A stretch of 64,000 nucleotides of DNA, from the NCBI GenBank assembly GCA_021234155.1, contig JAJEKV010000018.1:18682583-18746582 (forward strand). The letters run 5' to 3'. Positions 12,601 to 24,458 of the stretch are shown here, one piece after another (within the stretch, counting starts at the first letter, position 1; every line of letters starts with the position of its first letter). Both the position numbers and the translations under genes were made by a program. A model generated the notes under the pieces. The model was not told where the DNA came from. It was given only the letters and a program-made list of their open reading frames with translations, and ran no database searches. This DNA comes from Isoetes taiwanensis. Taxonomy: Eukaryota > Streptophyta > Lycopodiopsida > Isoetales > Isoetaceae.

Positions 12601-13159
12601 CATAATTTGAACGCAGGAAGGGATTCCCACCACCGCCCCCGCTCATGCATCTCCATTGGGAGGCCCCCCGGCATCTACCGCCTCAACACACCGGGTGCCC
12701 CAGCTGCGCTCAACTACTAATCGCAGGACCTATGCCCAAACCATTGAGCATGATCCGGGCGGGACCGCCGCAACTCCCCACACTTCAAGAGCAACCGCTC
12801 ACCGACTCACCCGCTCGAAGCAAACCGCCGAAAGATGCTTTTGGGAGAGGCCGCCTACTGGGCGAACCTCGGGCACTACCACCTTTCCCCGCAATGATGG
12901 TTTGATGATGAGTGTCGGAGCTCAAACGCACACCGCAAGTCATCGATCCCACCTCCCCCACAGCCGCCACCAATACCACTACCCTTTCTCAAGAACAAGA
13001 AGGCTAGATACCGCAGAGCACGAAGAATAGATGTTTGGTCTCCTCGGATCGGGCACCCCGTGACATTCCGAGAAGGGTCTTGAGCAAGCCCGCATGCCCC
13101 ACGTAAACATCACCCTGAGCAATGGGTACAAGACTTGCAACAGCTACCTTTTAACCCGC

Positions 13160-14130
13160 TTGGGGCCGACATAACGCCCCTCCATAGGTAGGCATGGCTC
13201 CGTTATCACAGTAGGGGATGTCATCATGGGCCTACAACGCCTAGCTAATGGGAAGGCAAAGCCAGATTTAGATGGCATGCAGCAAAACTTGAAATGGGTG
13301 GGCCTCCATCGTGCCCATCCTCACGGCATTGTTCAATAAAGCATTGCGAGAAGGCTTCCTCCACAATGGACCACTAGTAGAGTTGTGCTAATATGCTGTG
13401 GGAACCCTCAATGCCAACTACCGATATTATGGTCACGCCCTTTGCAAAACTGGTCAAGATCCTTGAGCAGCCAATGACAATATGGGCAGAGGGAAACGAT
13501 GTGCGAAGCCTTATTATGCAGGTTTCGCCCAGCCACTCCACTATTGATCATATCTTCACCCGCACACATTGATTGAGGATAGCAGAATCGAATCTGTAAC
13601 TCCGCATCGTTGTTTCGTGGATTTTGCAAAAGCTTTTGACACAAAGGCTCCGCGACAAGTTATGGGACAGATTAAGGCAGCCGGGACCCCCTTGACTTGC
13701 GTGCACGCAAAGTAAATAGGCTATATGAGGCATGCTCGTGCCGCATCACATCATCAGCACAGCAAATTTAATCGCGAGAGTATCGAGTGCGCTGTGGCCC
13801 CTCTCCTTACACTCTTGGCCTATACATTGATCAATCGAAGATTGGTCGAGCATGGAGATGCGGGCGACATCTCATGCATCATACAATCCGCAACTCATAT
13901 ATGCCGACGATGTCCCTCCCCGCCTATACTCTAGAGGACATGCAACGCCACCGGATGCTCTTGACACTTTTTGCCAACCACCGCATGCGAAGTTAACTTG
14001 GCCCAAACTAGGTGCCGCTAGTTGCATCATCCCCGCCGCCAAGGCTTCCCGCCACTTACCGTAGACAAGAGGTAGAGGTGGCTCCGACCTACAAGTACTT
14101 GGGTATCGAATTGTCAACTACCACCCATTG
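13160..14130 (+). pseudogene. LINE-1 reverse transcriptase remnant
   Basis: RT motifs follow the expected order across several frames. A 'GLQRLANGKAKPD' block near 13230-13270 is the usual N-terminal 'L..gKApG.D' motif. FVDFAKAFDT (13613-13642) is motif A with its Asp. A 'GPSPYTLGLYID'-like motif B lies near 13796-13832. YADDV (13899-13913) is the catalytic motif C with both Asp. YKYLGIEL lies at 14090-14113. The catalytic residues survive, but frame shifts between every pair of motifs make it non-coding as sequenced. Confidence 0.87.
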
Positions 14131-14139
14131 AGATGCCGC

Positions 14140-15070
14140 CATCGCTAAGGGTCACTACAGGGTTGAAAGCACTATATGCCATGCAACAACAACAACAAGG
14201 TAGAGTTGTATGCCCGGGGCCACCAGTCACACTTGTTTCGGGGCCTTGGTCGAGCCGGTCCTTTGTATGGGGCGTATGTGGGGTCCGTGATATCCTCAAC
14301 ACTGAATGACCTCGAGCAAAAGTGTATATCTTCTTGGCACGGGCCCCGGGTGAAGTCCACGGGCCCATACCAGATCGCATCTGTGAGACAGCTTTCTACC
14401 CTTCAACGTGGCCGCATTGGAACCCTCATATCGCTTACTTCCAAAAAAGATGGTCGCTTATGGCTGATACATCGCTTGCCCCACTCGCTTGGCTACCGGA
14501 TGGGTCCCCAACGCCAAATCCCGGGCCGGAAAGACAAGCAAGCCTACCGGTTCACCCCTACCAAGTGCAGCAAACAGACAAGGCCCGTGTCGATAAAGAA
14601 AGACGCAAAGGCACTTAAGCCGCACTCTAGATGCTTCTTTGCAAGCTCGGGATGCGTATGTTCGACGTGCACGCGAGCGGCACACTATCACAACAAGTCA
14701 ATCCTAGGCTCACAAGATATTCACACCAGTACTTCTGTACACCCAAATGCCCATGAAGAAGGCAGCAGACTTATAGCTTCCATTCAAGACGGGTGCACAT
14801 CGGCCTCCAAGATTGAAACAGTATGCTGGGCTCGAAGCACGAGAGCAAAGGCTTTTCCGCTGTTGCCACCAGGGCCATTGAGGATGAATGTCATGCCCTC
14901 CAGATCTGCTCAAGCATTTGCCCATATCCCAGAGCTTATATGTTCGACATTAGTGCCCCGCCACCTGTACCGCTTATTGACTAGGCGCCAAGTAAGGTTT
15001 GTTGGGGTCATACCCAGGAGGTTATGGATGCACCTGACCATTTGTGTCCCACGGGATTCGCATTGAACCG
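14140..15070 (+). pseudogene. LINE-1 C-terminal region with AIEDECH motif
   Basis: A plus-strand frame of nearly 300 codons is open here but is partly the wrong frame. The recognisable feature is AIEDECH (14874-14894), matching the 'iEDEcHfll.CP.y' segment that closes many LINE polyproteins and that recurs in LINE-3 and LINE-4. An upstream 'NDLEQK' fits the connection domain after the RT. The long open frame is therefore not a separate host gene. Confidence 0.65.
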
Positions 15071-15235
15071 TCTCTATACAATTGTATAGCCGTACAAGAT
15101 ACTTATTAATGCTTAAGGTTTTTCCCTTCTAAACCCTTCTCAAAGTGGGTTTTTAATCCTTTCAAGAATACGCTTGCCGCTTCCTTTTTTGTTTGGGTCC
15201 CACAGGCCAATTGGTCTCCGTGGATGCTAAAAAAT

Positions 15236-15262
15236 CTATTATATTCTATTCTATTCTATTCT
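15236..15262 (+). repeat. Microsatellite tail of LINE-1, (TTCTA)n-like
   Basis: A run of 'tattctattctattc' type repeats directly follows the LINE 3' end. LINE-4, with the same 3' end, carries a different C/T-rich tail. Confidence 0.85.
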
Positions 15263-15420
15263 TTGATGTGTTCCTGGCGATGAAGCCTTGTGGAGTGCCG
15301 TCATTGATGGATTTCGCTTAGCGCCGAGAAGTTCGTGATTCTATCGCCTTAGTAAGCGATGGGGTTGTTGAGGTCAGGATCTAGGATGGGTGAAGAGAGA
15401 TGGAATGTGAATTCTTGGCT
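15258..15420 (+). repeat. Right copy of the direct repeat flanking LINE-1
   Basis: Counterpart of 11028-11200. It begins at the last repeat of the LINE tail and diverges after 'tggaatgtgaattc'. A short inverted segment follows: 'gatggaatgtga' (15399-15410) recurs inverted as 'tcacattccatc' around 15433-15444. Confidence 0.75.
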
Positions 15421-17820
15421 TACATGTGAGTAGTCACATTCCATCTATCTTACCATCCTGGATCATTCACTTCCGCCACGCCAATCCCAAAACATTGTTC
15501 TCGAGTTTATAGACTTGTCGCTACCACGCGAGATGTTGGCCGGTTGCTCAACACGTAAATACTTTAGCAATGTCTAACTTGATTATTTATTTTACATATT
15601 TTATAGCTTCCAAGAGAGCACTAGTTACATCATCTTCTGCACCATCAAAGAAACCCAAGAAGGACCCCAAGGTAGTACAAGAAGAGGCAGAGGAGATAGA
15701 TCGAACTCTTGGCATAAAGCTAATTGATGACTAACAGAGTCATACCATGCGAAGCTAAGTCGACTTGCCGTAGACAAAGATTTGTTGAAGGGTCTCAATG
15801 GTATGTTACTGTGAGCAGGGCAGGCTCAAAGTATGACGTGGTCCTGGATTGATCCTTTCATGCAAGGAGCTTGATGACCACATCTGTGTCTTCATAATAG
15901 AGAAGACCGTAAAGAAAAATCTCAACATGATGGTGTTACAAAGTATGGCTGGCCCATTGAAGGCTCGAACCATACAGCCTGCTCAGAGTATGTGAAGGAG
16001 TATCCGAAATCCTAAGTTTGCGTAAGAAACCATCTTCAAGCTTCTACATATCCGGTTTTGGCAAGAGTGGCTGATGCACTTGAGTCTAAACTTTCCCCAG
16101 TACCTTGGCCAAAAAGCTGAAGGAAACAAATATTGAAAAGAAATCAAGGGTTGATGTCAGAGACAAGCTTATGAAATTCAAGCAATGGTATCCACTTGGT
16201 TTGATGTCACAAAAGGATAGCTATTGACAAGTCGATAAGATCTCCTAGAGCATCTTTTCATATCTAGGATCTTTGATTCCAAACATGCCTTGAGGATACG
16301 TAAGTCCATGGTTGAATATCCCACCATGCATTCTCAAATCCAAATTGATGCTCCTACCATGGGACTCACCAATGAGAAGCCATACCCATGGAAGGCATGG
16401 GATGACCTGTTGAAGAGGGGATACTAAGTATGCTACATTGTTATCGACGGGCAAAGACTTCGGGCTGAGGCAGCGAAGGCTTTATAGAAAATGGATAAGA
16501 TAGGTGCTAAGGAGTACAGTGGAGCACTTCAAATACGCATAATGTCAATACTTAGTCATTACAACGCCTCAACTTGCACCGACTACAATAAGTGCGGTGA
16601 CTTGAACACAACCGGGCAAGGGTGGTACAATACAACTCGTAGTGTCTTTGTTTTTTATTAATCTTAGTCACGCACGCCGTAGACCGCAGACCATCGTTAC
16701 CGCAAAACCCACATTGGTCTCTAGCCTCACTGCCGTGGTGCTAACCTTTTTTACTTTCTCTATTCTAATGCTCGCGCTTACGCCAAAATGGAGATCTATA
16801 TGGTACTAATGGTTTTATATTCTTATTCAAACCATATATCCTATGCAATTGAGGTAAAGCTAGAAATCAATGGATTGAGCTTTCATCCAAATTTCAAAGA
16901 GAAAGAAGTGGGGAGAAGAAAGACAACTCTACGATTTAAATGATTAAGATGATCAAAGAAGGTCATCATACAAAAAAGAAGAAGGATGTTGCAGAGGAGG
17001 AAGAGGAAACCTGCACCAAGAAGAAAAAGTCCAAGGAAGGCCCATCGATTCCTACCACATAGTGTTAAGTCCTGATCATGTGTGGGACAAATGGAATGAG
17101 GTGAGGAACAAAAGTGGACAAAGGAGAGAGCTTGTAGGAAAAGCAGGAAGCCCGAGAAAGGATCCCTTGAAGATTTTATAGCCATGTACTTGAGGAGTGC
17201 ATTGTGGGTTAAGGGAAGAAGAAATTCTCAAGGTGCTCCAATGTTATAGATGGACAAGTCTTGTGAAGAAAGTCTCAAAAATCAAAGAGGTACCATCCTT
17301 TCCAGAGGCCTGCAAGTCCATGAAAGACCTCCTGGAAAACATGAGGGAGGCCATCTCAAAGGAGCCTTTGAGATGTCCGGAATACAAAACTTATCTCGAA
17401 GCAAGGTTTGACATAATGCAACAATGTGATGAAAACCTGCCGTACTCGGCATAGTAGTCGATTTATTCAAGCATATACATCCAAAAACAAGGAAAACCAG
17501 CCCATCCGCCATCAAAGATCAAGGTGGAGTGAGGTGCAGTCAGCAGGACTTGGACATTCCCGAGACCAGACGTAAACCTACATGGTGAAGTCCTCGCCGT
17601 GGTTCTCTGCTGTTGCCACCCGCACTATTCCAAAGACAGCCTTCATTGTTCAGGGTGGACCGGCCTGACATACCCTCGTGATATAGACTACTACATCTCT
17701 ATGCTCTCAAATTGTCTCAAGCAGACCACCCAAGAGTACATCACACTTGTGTTCCTATCTGAACCTGCAGAGGAATATCCAAAGATCTTGCAGGCCACCA
17801 CTCAGATAGAGGCCAGGAAT
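15421..17820 (+). other. Unrecognised coding-like stretch upstream of LINE-2
   Basis: Purine-rich plus-strand frames suggest former coding sequence, broken by stops. About 15607-15735 reads as a Lys/Glu-rich segment with KKPKKD. Frames at 16940-17060 are Lys/Glu-rich, and 17197-17454 is an 85-codon frame rich in Leu/Lys. None matches a family I know. The position directly before the LINE-2 endonuclease would suit an ORF1 or 5' region of LINE-2, but I see no zinc knuckle or RRM to prove it. A captured host exon is an alternative. Confidence 0.35.
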
Positions 17821-17829
17821 AGCTGATCG

Positions 17830-18379
17830 AGTTGCATTAGTTAAGGTCTGTGATTATAAACAGTATTTATGGATATATATAGATGGATCAAAACCCGTTT
17901 ATCTTGCAACTGTGTATTTTGCACCAATAGAGCCTATTTCATCTAAGGTTTATGATCAGGTTGGACTTGATGTGAATGATCCATTTGTGATATTGCTAGG
18001 GATCTATTTCCAGACCAAAGGCACAGTTTACATTGCAGGTGACTTTAATGCAAGGATTGGTACACATCAAGCACCAATATTTGAGGAAGATTGTAATGAC
18101 CTCATGCTCTTAGAGTGTCATGCCGCAGACTATGGACTAGACAGAAGCTCAGATAACAGCGTTTATAATAAAATGGGCCAATCTCTTTTGTAGACTTATG
18201 ATGCTTTGGAGTTAGTAGTTATGAATCACATTAAAAAGTTTCCAGATTCTCATAAATTTACATGTTTTCAGCATAATGGGCAATCGGTTGTGGATTTGGT
18301 GTTGGGAAAACTAAATTGTGATTAATTGGTGAACTTTCAGGTTATGGATCAGCTCCCTCACTCTGATCATACTCCTTTG
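17830..18379 (+). pseudogene. LINE-2 AP endonuclease remnant
   Basis: A segment near 17830-17925 reads as the 'VALVK...ATVYFAP' beta-strand preceding the catalytic region. GDFNARIG (18038-18061) is the catalytic motif, and SDHTPL (18362-18379) is the C-terminal SDH motif. Both key motifs survive. Two in-frame stops (near 18192 and 18322) interrupt the domain; the rest reads continuously, so this is among the better-preserved LINE parts in the window. Confidence 0.85.
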
Positions 18380-19250
18380 GAGCTTGAGTTAATCACAGAT
18401 GCATGGGAGCTTCCCAAACAAGCGCTGAAAGCAACACAGTTCAGGATAAATTATAAACTTGCAGGTACATATGCTAATACACTTCAGAGCATACTCTCCA
18501 GTCATGAATGGCCATCAGAAGTAGGTGAATTCATCTTCTTATTGCGGATATACTCATGGCAGCCAGGGGCACATTTGGATGGACAAAGACGAGAAATTAT
18601 AAGTCCAAAAAATGGTTTGACTTGGATTGTATTAAAGCAAGGGATGCATTTAAGCAGGCAAGTACTGACAAGACAGTAGCCCGCAAAGCATATCGGAAAG
18701 TGACAAAGCATAAAAAAAGGGAATGGCAAAACGTACACACACAAAAACTCATTTCTGATTTGGAATTAGACCCAAAAACATTTTGGCGCCAAACTAAGCA
18801 GCATCCCATCATTGGAGACTTTCCAGAGCAAGACCTCCTGGGACTAGTGGAAAAGCTATATACCGTAGATGGTTGTAGAGCAAAGGCTAAAGCTGGGACA
18901 GTTCAGAAAGGCATTTTTAGCAGAGGGGATGTTGAAGACGCTCTCAAAAACATGAAAAATGGTAAGGCACCAGATAATTTGGGGTTCGTGACTGAGCTAT
19001 GCAAATGGGGTAATGAGAAGCTCTACGAGAAAATTGCACAGGTTTGTAATTTGGCACTGATCGAAGGAGCTTTTCGTGAATCACAGACCATCAGTAGAGT
19101 AGTCCCAATCTATAAAACTAGTGATAGAAACATGGTTAACAACTATAGAACGGTTTTGGTGGGAAATATCCTAGCTAAGATTTTTGCATCTATGGTGGAA
19201 ACCAAAATTTCACACTGGGCTGGTCAAATATGTTATCTTCTTATCGTGAT
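17830..19250 (+). mobile_element. LINE-2: 3'-truncated non-LTR retrotransposon
   Basis: It carries endonuclease plus the N-terminal half of reverse transcriptase on the plus strand, then stops abruptly before RT motif A. LINEs normally lose their 5' end because reverse transcription starts at the 3' end, so loss of the 3' part implies a later deletion or rearrangement. The junction at about 19250 abuts a 50-bp tandem repeat array. The protein fragments are closely related in style to LINE-3. Confidence 0.85.
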
Positions 19251-19260
19251 ACGAAAATAA
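18556..19260 (+). pseudogene. LINE-2 reverse transcriptase N-terminal half (truncated)
   Basis: A 234-codon frame is open here. It contains KSKKWFD (an interdomain linker typical of LINE polyproteins), an 'ALKNMKNGKAPDNLGF' block with the conserved 'gKApg.dG', 'LYEKIAQVCNLALIEGAFRESQ', 'VVPIYKTSDRNMVNNYRTV' (the 'i.PIyK...d..nYR.i' motif) and 'KIFASMVETKISHWA'. The next expected segment, 'QaGFr...FvDf.kAFD', is absent; after 'GQICYLL' the similarity ends. It therefore lacks all catalytic aspartates of RT. Confidence 0.87.
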
Positions 19261-19310
19261 ATTTAATTCTCAAAACCAGAGAGCAACTAACTGAAGAGAG
19301 AGCTGAAAGA

Positions 19311-19465
19311 TAAGCCACATCTGGGCATCTCCACTAAACAACAATAGAGTACATCAAATGCTAAGCCACATTTGGGCATCTCCACGAAACAACAATAGAG
19401 TACATTAAATGCAATAAGCCACATCTGGGCATCTCAACTAAACAACAATAGAGTACATCAAATGC
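19311..19465 (+). repeat. Tandem array, three copies of a 50-53-bp unit
   Basis: Copies start at 19311, 19361 and 19415. Each contains 'aagccacatctgggcatctc' or a variant, plus 'aaacaacaatagagtaca'. The array begins about 50 bp after LINE-2 breaks off. Confidence 0.92.
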
Positions 19466-19919
19466 TTGAAAGTGTAGACCATTATAGTCTGGTTTTCGAC
19501 CTCGCCCTATCAGATTTTCGAGGGAAAAACCTGACGATAATAGTAACACTAATCAATGATAGGATATAAACATGATTTAGTATAAGATGTCTTGAATAAA
19601 GCTGATGATCCAGATTCCTTAAAACTCCTAGACGTCTGCAATGATGCTTGAATATTCTCCTACGATAAAAACTTGATGGGTGCAGCCACAGTCATGGAAA
19701 ATAGCGAGGCTCTGGCTATCAGCCTACATTGGCATGGGAGATACAGCCACACAGTGACGTGGGCATGGGGCTGCAATATCTCAGCCGTCCACTTTCAAAT
19801 CAGGGAGCTTTCACACTCTGACCAAACATGTTGTCTGGTGCAGGACCTCCAATGTCCTGACCAGGCACTAAGCTCTGACCAGGCATGCTAGACACGAGGG
19901 GCTACCAGCGCAAGTGGGA

Positions 19920-20830
19920 GGCAAGATGCAATAAGAGGATGAAAGCAAAGAAACAAATGGTGGAAACAATATAGATGGGGAAAAGAAAGTGTTAAAAGGA
20001 GACAATAAAGAGTCAAATTGCCTTTTATAAGCACAGAGTTCTGCATTGTTAAGACCTCAACATATCATCTTGACATATTATCGGATGCTAAAGTTGTTAC
20101 AAACATCGTGAAACTCTAGCCTCAACATTACCATGAAAACCATTTGAATATTCAAGATATACCCCCTCATTATAGCAAAAACCGCTGAATTACTATCCAT
20201 TAGTCCATATGGTCATAAGCTAAGATCGTAAAAAGTTTACTAGCTAGAACAACATGAACAAGATTAGGGGCGAAAGTATCTGGTGGGTATCAAAGCGGGC
20301 GTCCGGACATCTTGGCCCTTTCCTGCTTTATATGGCAGGCTTGTTTAAAGGTGTTACAGATGCTTAGCACACATGGCGTGGTCGTGTCAGTAGAAGAAAT
20401 TAATGCAGCAACTCCAGTTAATAACAAATTGGAATACTATGATGTAGAATGATGCATCCGGTCTTGATCTAAGTCTTTGGTAGCGTTTTTAGTACTGGCA
20501 TACTTTTGCCATTAATCTAATGAGCATCCTCAAGTTTTGAGTGCTTCCTGAAATGAGTGTTAATTCAGGAGATTATGGGAGGCTAGCCTTAAACTATATT
20601 AAGAGAAGTAGCATAGCTGCATAAAAGGTTTAAGTCCAAATGCATTATTGAAAATCTGATCGTAGGTTGCGCTAGACAAAATTTGTATTTGTTGGAAAAT
20701 GTAAAAAATCTAGACAAAATTTGGTCATTGCATAATTCAATCATAGGAAGTCACTTATAGAAAGTTGCTTGGGGAAATGACAGTTGAGGAAATGTAATTA
20801 TGTAATCTAAGTCCTAATGTATACTAGTAA
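19920..20830 (+). repeat. Dispersed repeat of about 0.9 kb, copy A
   Basis: Collinear with 35790-36415. Shared blocks include 'acaaatggtgga', 'cctcaacattaccat', 'aaaccatttgaatatt', 'gaacaacatgaacaa', 'aaaaggtttaagtcca' and 'aatttgtatttgtt'. No coding potential or terminal structure is visible. It could be an LTR or a non-autonomous element. Confidence 0.75.
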
Positions 20831-21228
20831 CTGGTGCCCGGCGTTGTCCGGCATAAATACATTTCTATTGCAGAAACTGAACTTATTTCCTTGCACTTGT
20901 AGATGATGTTGCATGTTGTTGCATTTGGATGATTAATTATTTCTTCCTCTAGGTGCGCTAGTGATTCCTATAAGTTTTACTTTGAGTTGTATAAACATGG
21001 GGATGGATAATAAGATAGTAAAATGATATTTTCTAGTCTTAAAAATGACAGGGAGTGCATTCATATAGTCTCATTTTTTTGGACATGTTTTTTCCGCATT
21101 GTACATTGGACATGATGGGCATTAATCTATGTTTTGTGGTGACTTGCTCATCAACGCTAGAGCAGTTCGTTGGGTTCAAAAAGAGTGCATGTGCAACATG
21201 TCAATGATGGCTTTTATTCATCTTATTC

Positions 21229-21505
21229 ACCTATTGTTAGGATATGCATTGCTGTTATAAATTTGTAGGGATTCCAAAATCATGTGCTATTTAAAACTAA
21301 TCCATTCTACTTCGTATGAGAGCTTGGAACAACCGTTATGTATAAACAACTTTTTTCCTTGCAAGAGACGACCTATTGTTAGGATATGCATTGCTGCTAT
21401 AAATTTGTAGGGATTCCAAAATCATGTGCTATTTAAAACTAATCACATTCTACTTCGTATGAGAGCTTGGAACAACCGTTATGTATAAACAACTTTTTTC
21501 CTTGC
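21229..21505 (+). repeat. Tandem duplication, period about 142 bp
   Basis: Copies begin at 21229 and 21371 with 'acctattgttaggatatgc' and end with 'aacttttttccttgc'. They are nearly identical, so the event is recent. Confidence 0.93.
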
Positions 21506-21980
21506 TTCTCCCAAGGGCTCTCAAGGTCATATCCACTAAAGGCCTACATGAATGTCACTCAAAGGTCTGACTAACAAAAACATCCTTTATATGATTCCAT
21601 GGGTGGCTTAGCTCAAGTTCATATAATATTGACTCACCATCATCTTAAGCAAAGAAACAATGGATGGCACTCAAAATTATCTTCCCTTATACGAAAATCA
21701 ACTTGATAAGACCATCCTACCCATAGATATAATTGCTCTACATGATTGCTCCTATAGGGATGCATTGGTGCATTTCGTTAGCTTGGAAAAGGAAGCAAGC
21801 CCCTAAAATCTGCAAAGCGATTGGAGGCTATCATTCTCATCGTGTATAGGGCCACCAGATCATTGACGTTGTTCTTCTATCCTTTTCCCAATTGATCGGA
21901 TTCAATTCATACTTTTTTCTTACACAGAAAAGAGAGCAATTAACTGATATTGGAGAAAATGCATTCCTCGAGAAAACCAT

Positions 21981-22332
21981 GTGGAAGACGTGATTTTGCA
22001 CTTAGTGAAAAGAAATGTGGGTGATGTTAAAAGTAGGAGTGCAGCGTATTATCCTACTGACATATGATATGCCTCGATCTATGTGAAACTTCAGTATAAC
22101 ACCACCACCAGCTTAGCTTCAGTAGACCAAACTTGAACAGCAATTTGCTAGAATTAGTGCACCAGATTCACGTGAAAGACATGATTTTGTACCGGGTGGA
22201 AAAGAAATGTGAGGAATGTTAATTAATAGCGGCAATGCAGCCTATTATCCTACTAATGTATAATATGACTGGATATATACAAAACTTAAGTAGAACACCA
22301 ACTTGGAGAGCAACTCCCTAGAATACGTGCAT
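21981..22332 (+). repeat. Diverged tandem duplication, period about 190 bp
   Basis: Copies begin near 21981 and 22171. Shared blocks are 'gattttg', 'aaaagaaatgtg', 'ttatcctact' and 'aacaccac/aacaccaac'. It is older than the 142-bp duplication, judging by the many substitutions. Confidence 0.75.
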
Positions 22333-24453
22333 CAATATTGTAAAAAATAAAAGCAATCAAATATTAACTCATAATTCGAATAATGTGGTATCTTCGATCC
22401 ACATGGTCAACTCTAGATGTGTATTTGACTTTCTAGTTCTTTGAGGAAAGTTATAATGCCTATGATAAATTAAATTGCCCAGCATAAAGAACAGCAAATT
22501 ACCTTGGAAGATATAAATCTGGATTAATGAGACAATACGCAATCCACAATATTATTCTTTCCTGAACTCCAAAGAACTAAAATGCCTTCCCTGTAGACAG
22601 ATAAACTGTTAGCCAAGATCATATAATATTGATCAAGTGAAGAAGATGGTTGAGAACCGTTGAAATGGAGCATGAAACTGTAGAACCTGAAGTGAAGAGG
22701 CCGACAAAACAAAGTCTTTAGCGAGAGTATATTGTTTCGAAGATGGCATTCTAGAAAGTCAAAGGAACTTTTATTTTGTTGGGACATTTTGATTGAACCT
22801 GCAAGTTACAAAGGCTTTTATTCCCGACCTTGCAAATTTGATGCTTTTCATTGCTAGTTTGATCAGCTAGTTACATTCTGTAAAGCAAAAAATCCATGCA
22901 ATTAGGTAGAGCAAAGCGGATTTGTAAAATGATGTGTTCCATTCTTAATCTACTCCACAATCTATTCCACATATATAAATCCTGAAATGATGGAAAATCC
23001 TGGCAGTATTCTCTTAGTTCGTCTTTTCTAGATTTCTTGCCGCAAGCTTGCTCTACATATAAATGGGTCAAAATTTGTATATATGCCTGCTCTAAAAAGT
23101 GCCTCACAACTTGAATATCATATTGGCAGGTTCCAAGATGGTGTTAAGCAGTAAAAGATGAATGCAAGGACAAGAAACAACTTGCATGTATAGATATATT
23201 CAGGGAGGTTTATTATTTGCTAGGGAGGTTTATTATTTGCTAGCAGCCTCTTGCAGATAACAATGAGCCATAAAGAACCAAATGATTTTTGCAACCAAGG
23301 CGCCATTATTAGACGTACCATTTGGGAAAGATGATTTCTAATGAATCTTGGCAATATAGGTCTGAACACTTGAATATTAACATAGAAACTGGATGCAAAA
23401 GCACAAAAGCAAACCCCAATGCAGCTCAGTCCAAACTGCAAACAGCTAATGTTATTCTTAAATAGCTTCAAACAACATAGACATAACATGTTGATGCATC
23501 AACAACAAGGATAGACATTAACTGACCGTCATTAATTTGCACACCAGTACGTATTACATCCACAACCATGGCATGAGTTTACCAGCACTAATCTTTCTGA
23601 GTTGATGTTATAAGCTCTATCTGTAACAGAGGCAAGAAACGAATGCATTTTGTAATTTTCCTCTCACAAAATCTGCAGAGTATATTAAGATCATCAAATG
23701 CAATAGATGGATACAATAGCATGTTAATTACATACTTGTGATGGATATTCTTTGCTTGTTTCCATAGATCCTTTAGCTCACCATGGATCCTAATAAAATC
23801 ACGAAAAGTGTTAGTTTCTTAGCACCCGGTGGCACCGGCTCTTATAGACTTATACAAACCTTAAATTATTTGCACGCCGAACAAAGTGGGCATCTATAAA
23901 GAGTTGTTGTCGCTCCATTGCGATCTTCGAGTTGCTGAATGAATTATGTGCAATCACATATCTTATTTAAAGGTTGAAAGGACTTGAATCATTAATGTAA
24001 TAATCTTCACACAAGTCTAATGTCGAAAGCGAGCACGATCCTTCCATCCCAAATAGAAGTTCTCACGATTGTGCCTTGCATTTTTTGTGTACATATTGAC
24101 CAACAAAATAGCAAAAAAGTATGCAATATGCCATACCCTAATAGTGGAATTGAGTTGAACATTTTTCTTGCCAATTATATTTGGTCTTTCTATTGGCCGA
24201 TGCGGGGAAGAAGCTCCACGGTGAGCCTCAGGGATAACACGCAAAAGCAAGGAGACGAGCCGTAAGATAGATGCACACAAAAAGTACAAAGTCAAATTTG
24301 TTAGATTCTTATATCTACATGAACTCAACGATATTTTTTGTCGCATCCAAGTCACATGATAAAGGCATTAAAAATTTAAGTGAGATGAATATATTTTGAA
24401 TTGGTTATGTCCTTCTTTGGTGGCTAAACACATGTATCATGTTGCATAGATCC

Positions 24454-24458
24454 ACATC
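24454..24458. repeat. Target-site duplication ACATC, left
   Basis: Identical to 31551-31555 on the other side of the LARD-like element. Confidence 0.8.

Larger units (their letters stand above)
11205..15262 (+). mobile_element. LINE-1: decayed full-size non-LTR retrotransposon
   Basis: The usual order is present on the plus strand: a GC-rich 5' region (about 11280-11830), an AP-type endonuclease (about 11840-12600), reverse transcriptase (about 13160-14130), and a C-terminal segment with an AIEDECH motif (14874-14894). A 3' end of 'ttgggtcccacagg...ctccgtgga' is followed by a (TTCTA)n-type tail (about 15236-15262). The frame breaks repeatedly, so it cannot act alone. Tail type and motifs place it outside plant L1 with poly(A) tails; it is closer in style to I/Jockey-like groups, by inference. 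LINE-4 is a second copy of the same 3' end. Confidence 0.88.
19466..24453. other. Intergenic DNA with dispersed and tandem duplications; no gene recognised
   Basis: Contents: one copy of a dispersed repeat of about 0.9 kb (19920-20830), a duplication with period about 142 bp (21229-21505), a more diverged duplication with period about 190 bp (21981-22332), and a 20-bp duplication (23210-23240). Reading frames are short with no known motif. Confidence 0.45.

Noticed and set aside
14176-15066. 296-codon plus-strand open frame as a separate gene
   Set aside because: It lies within LINE-1; only the AIEDECH segment and an upstream connection-domain word are recognisable, and the frame is partly not the LINE's own.
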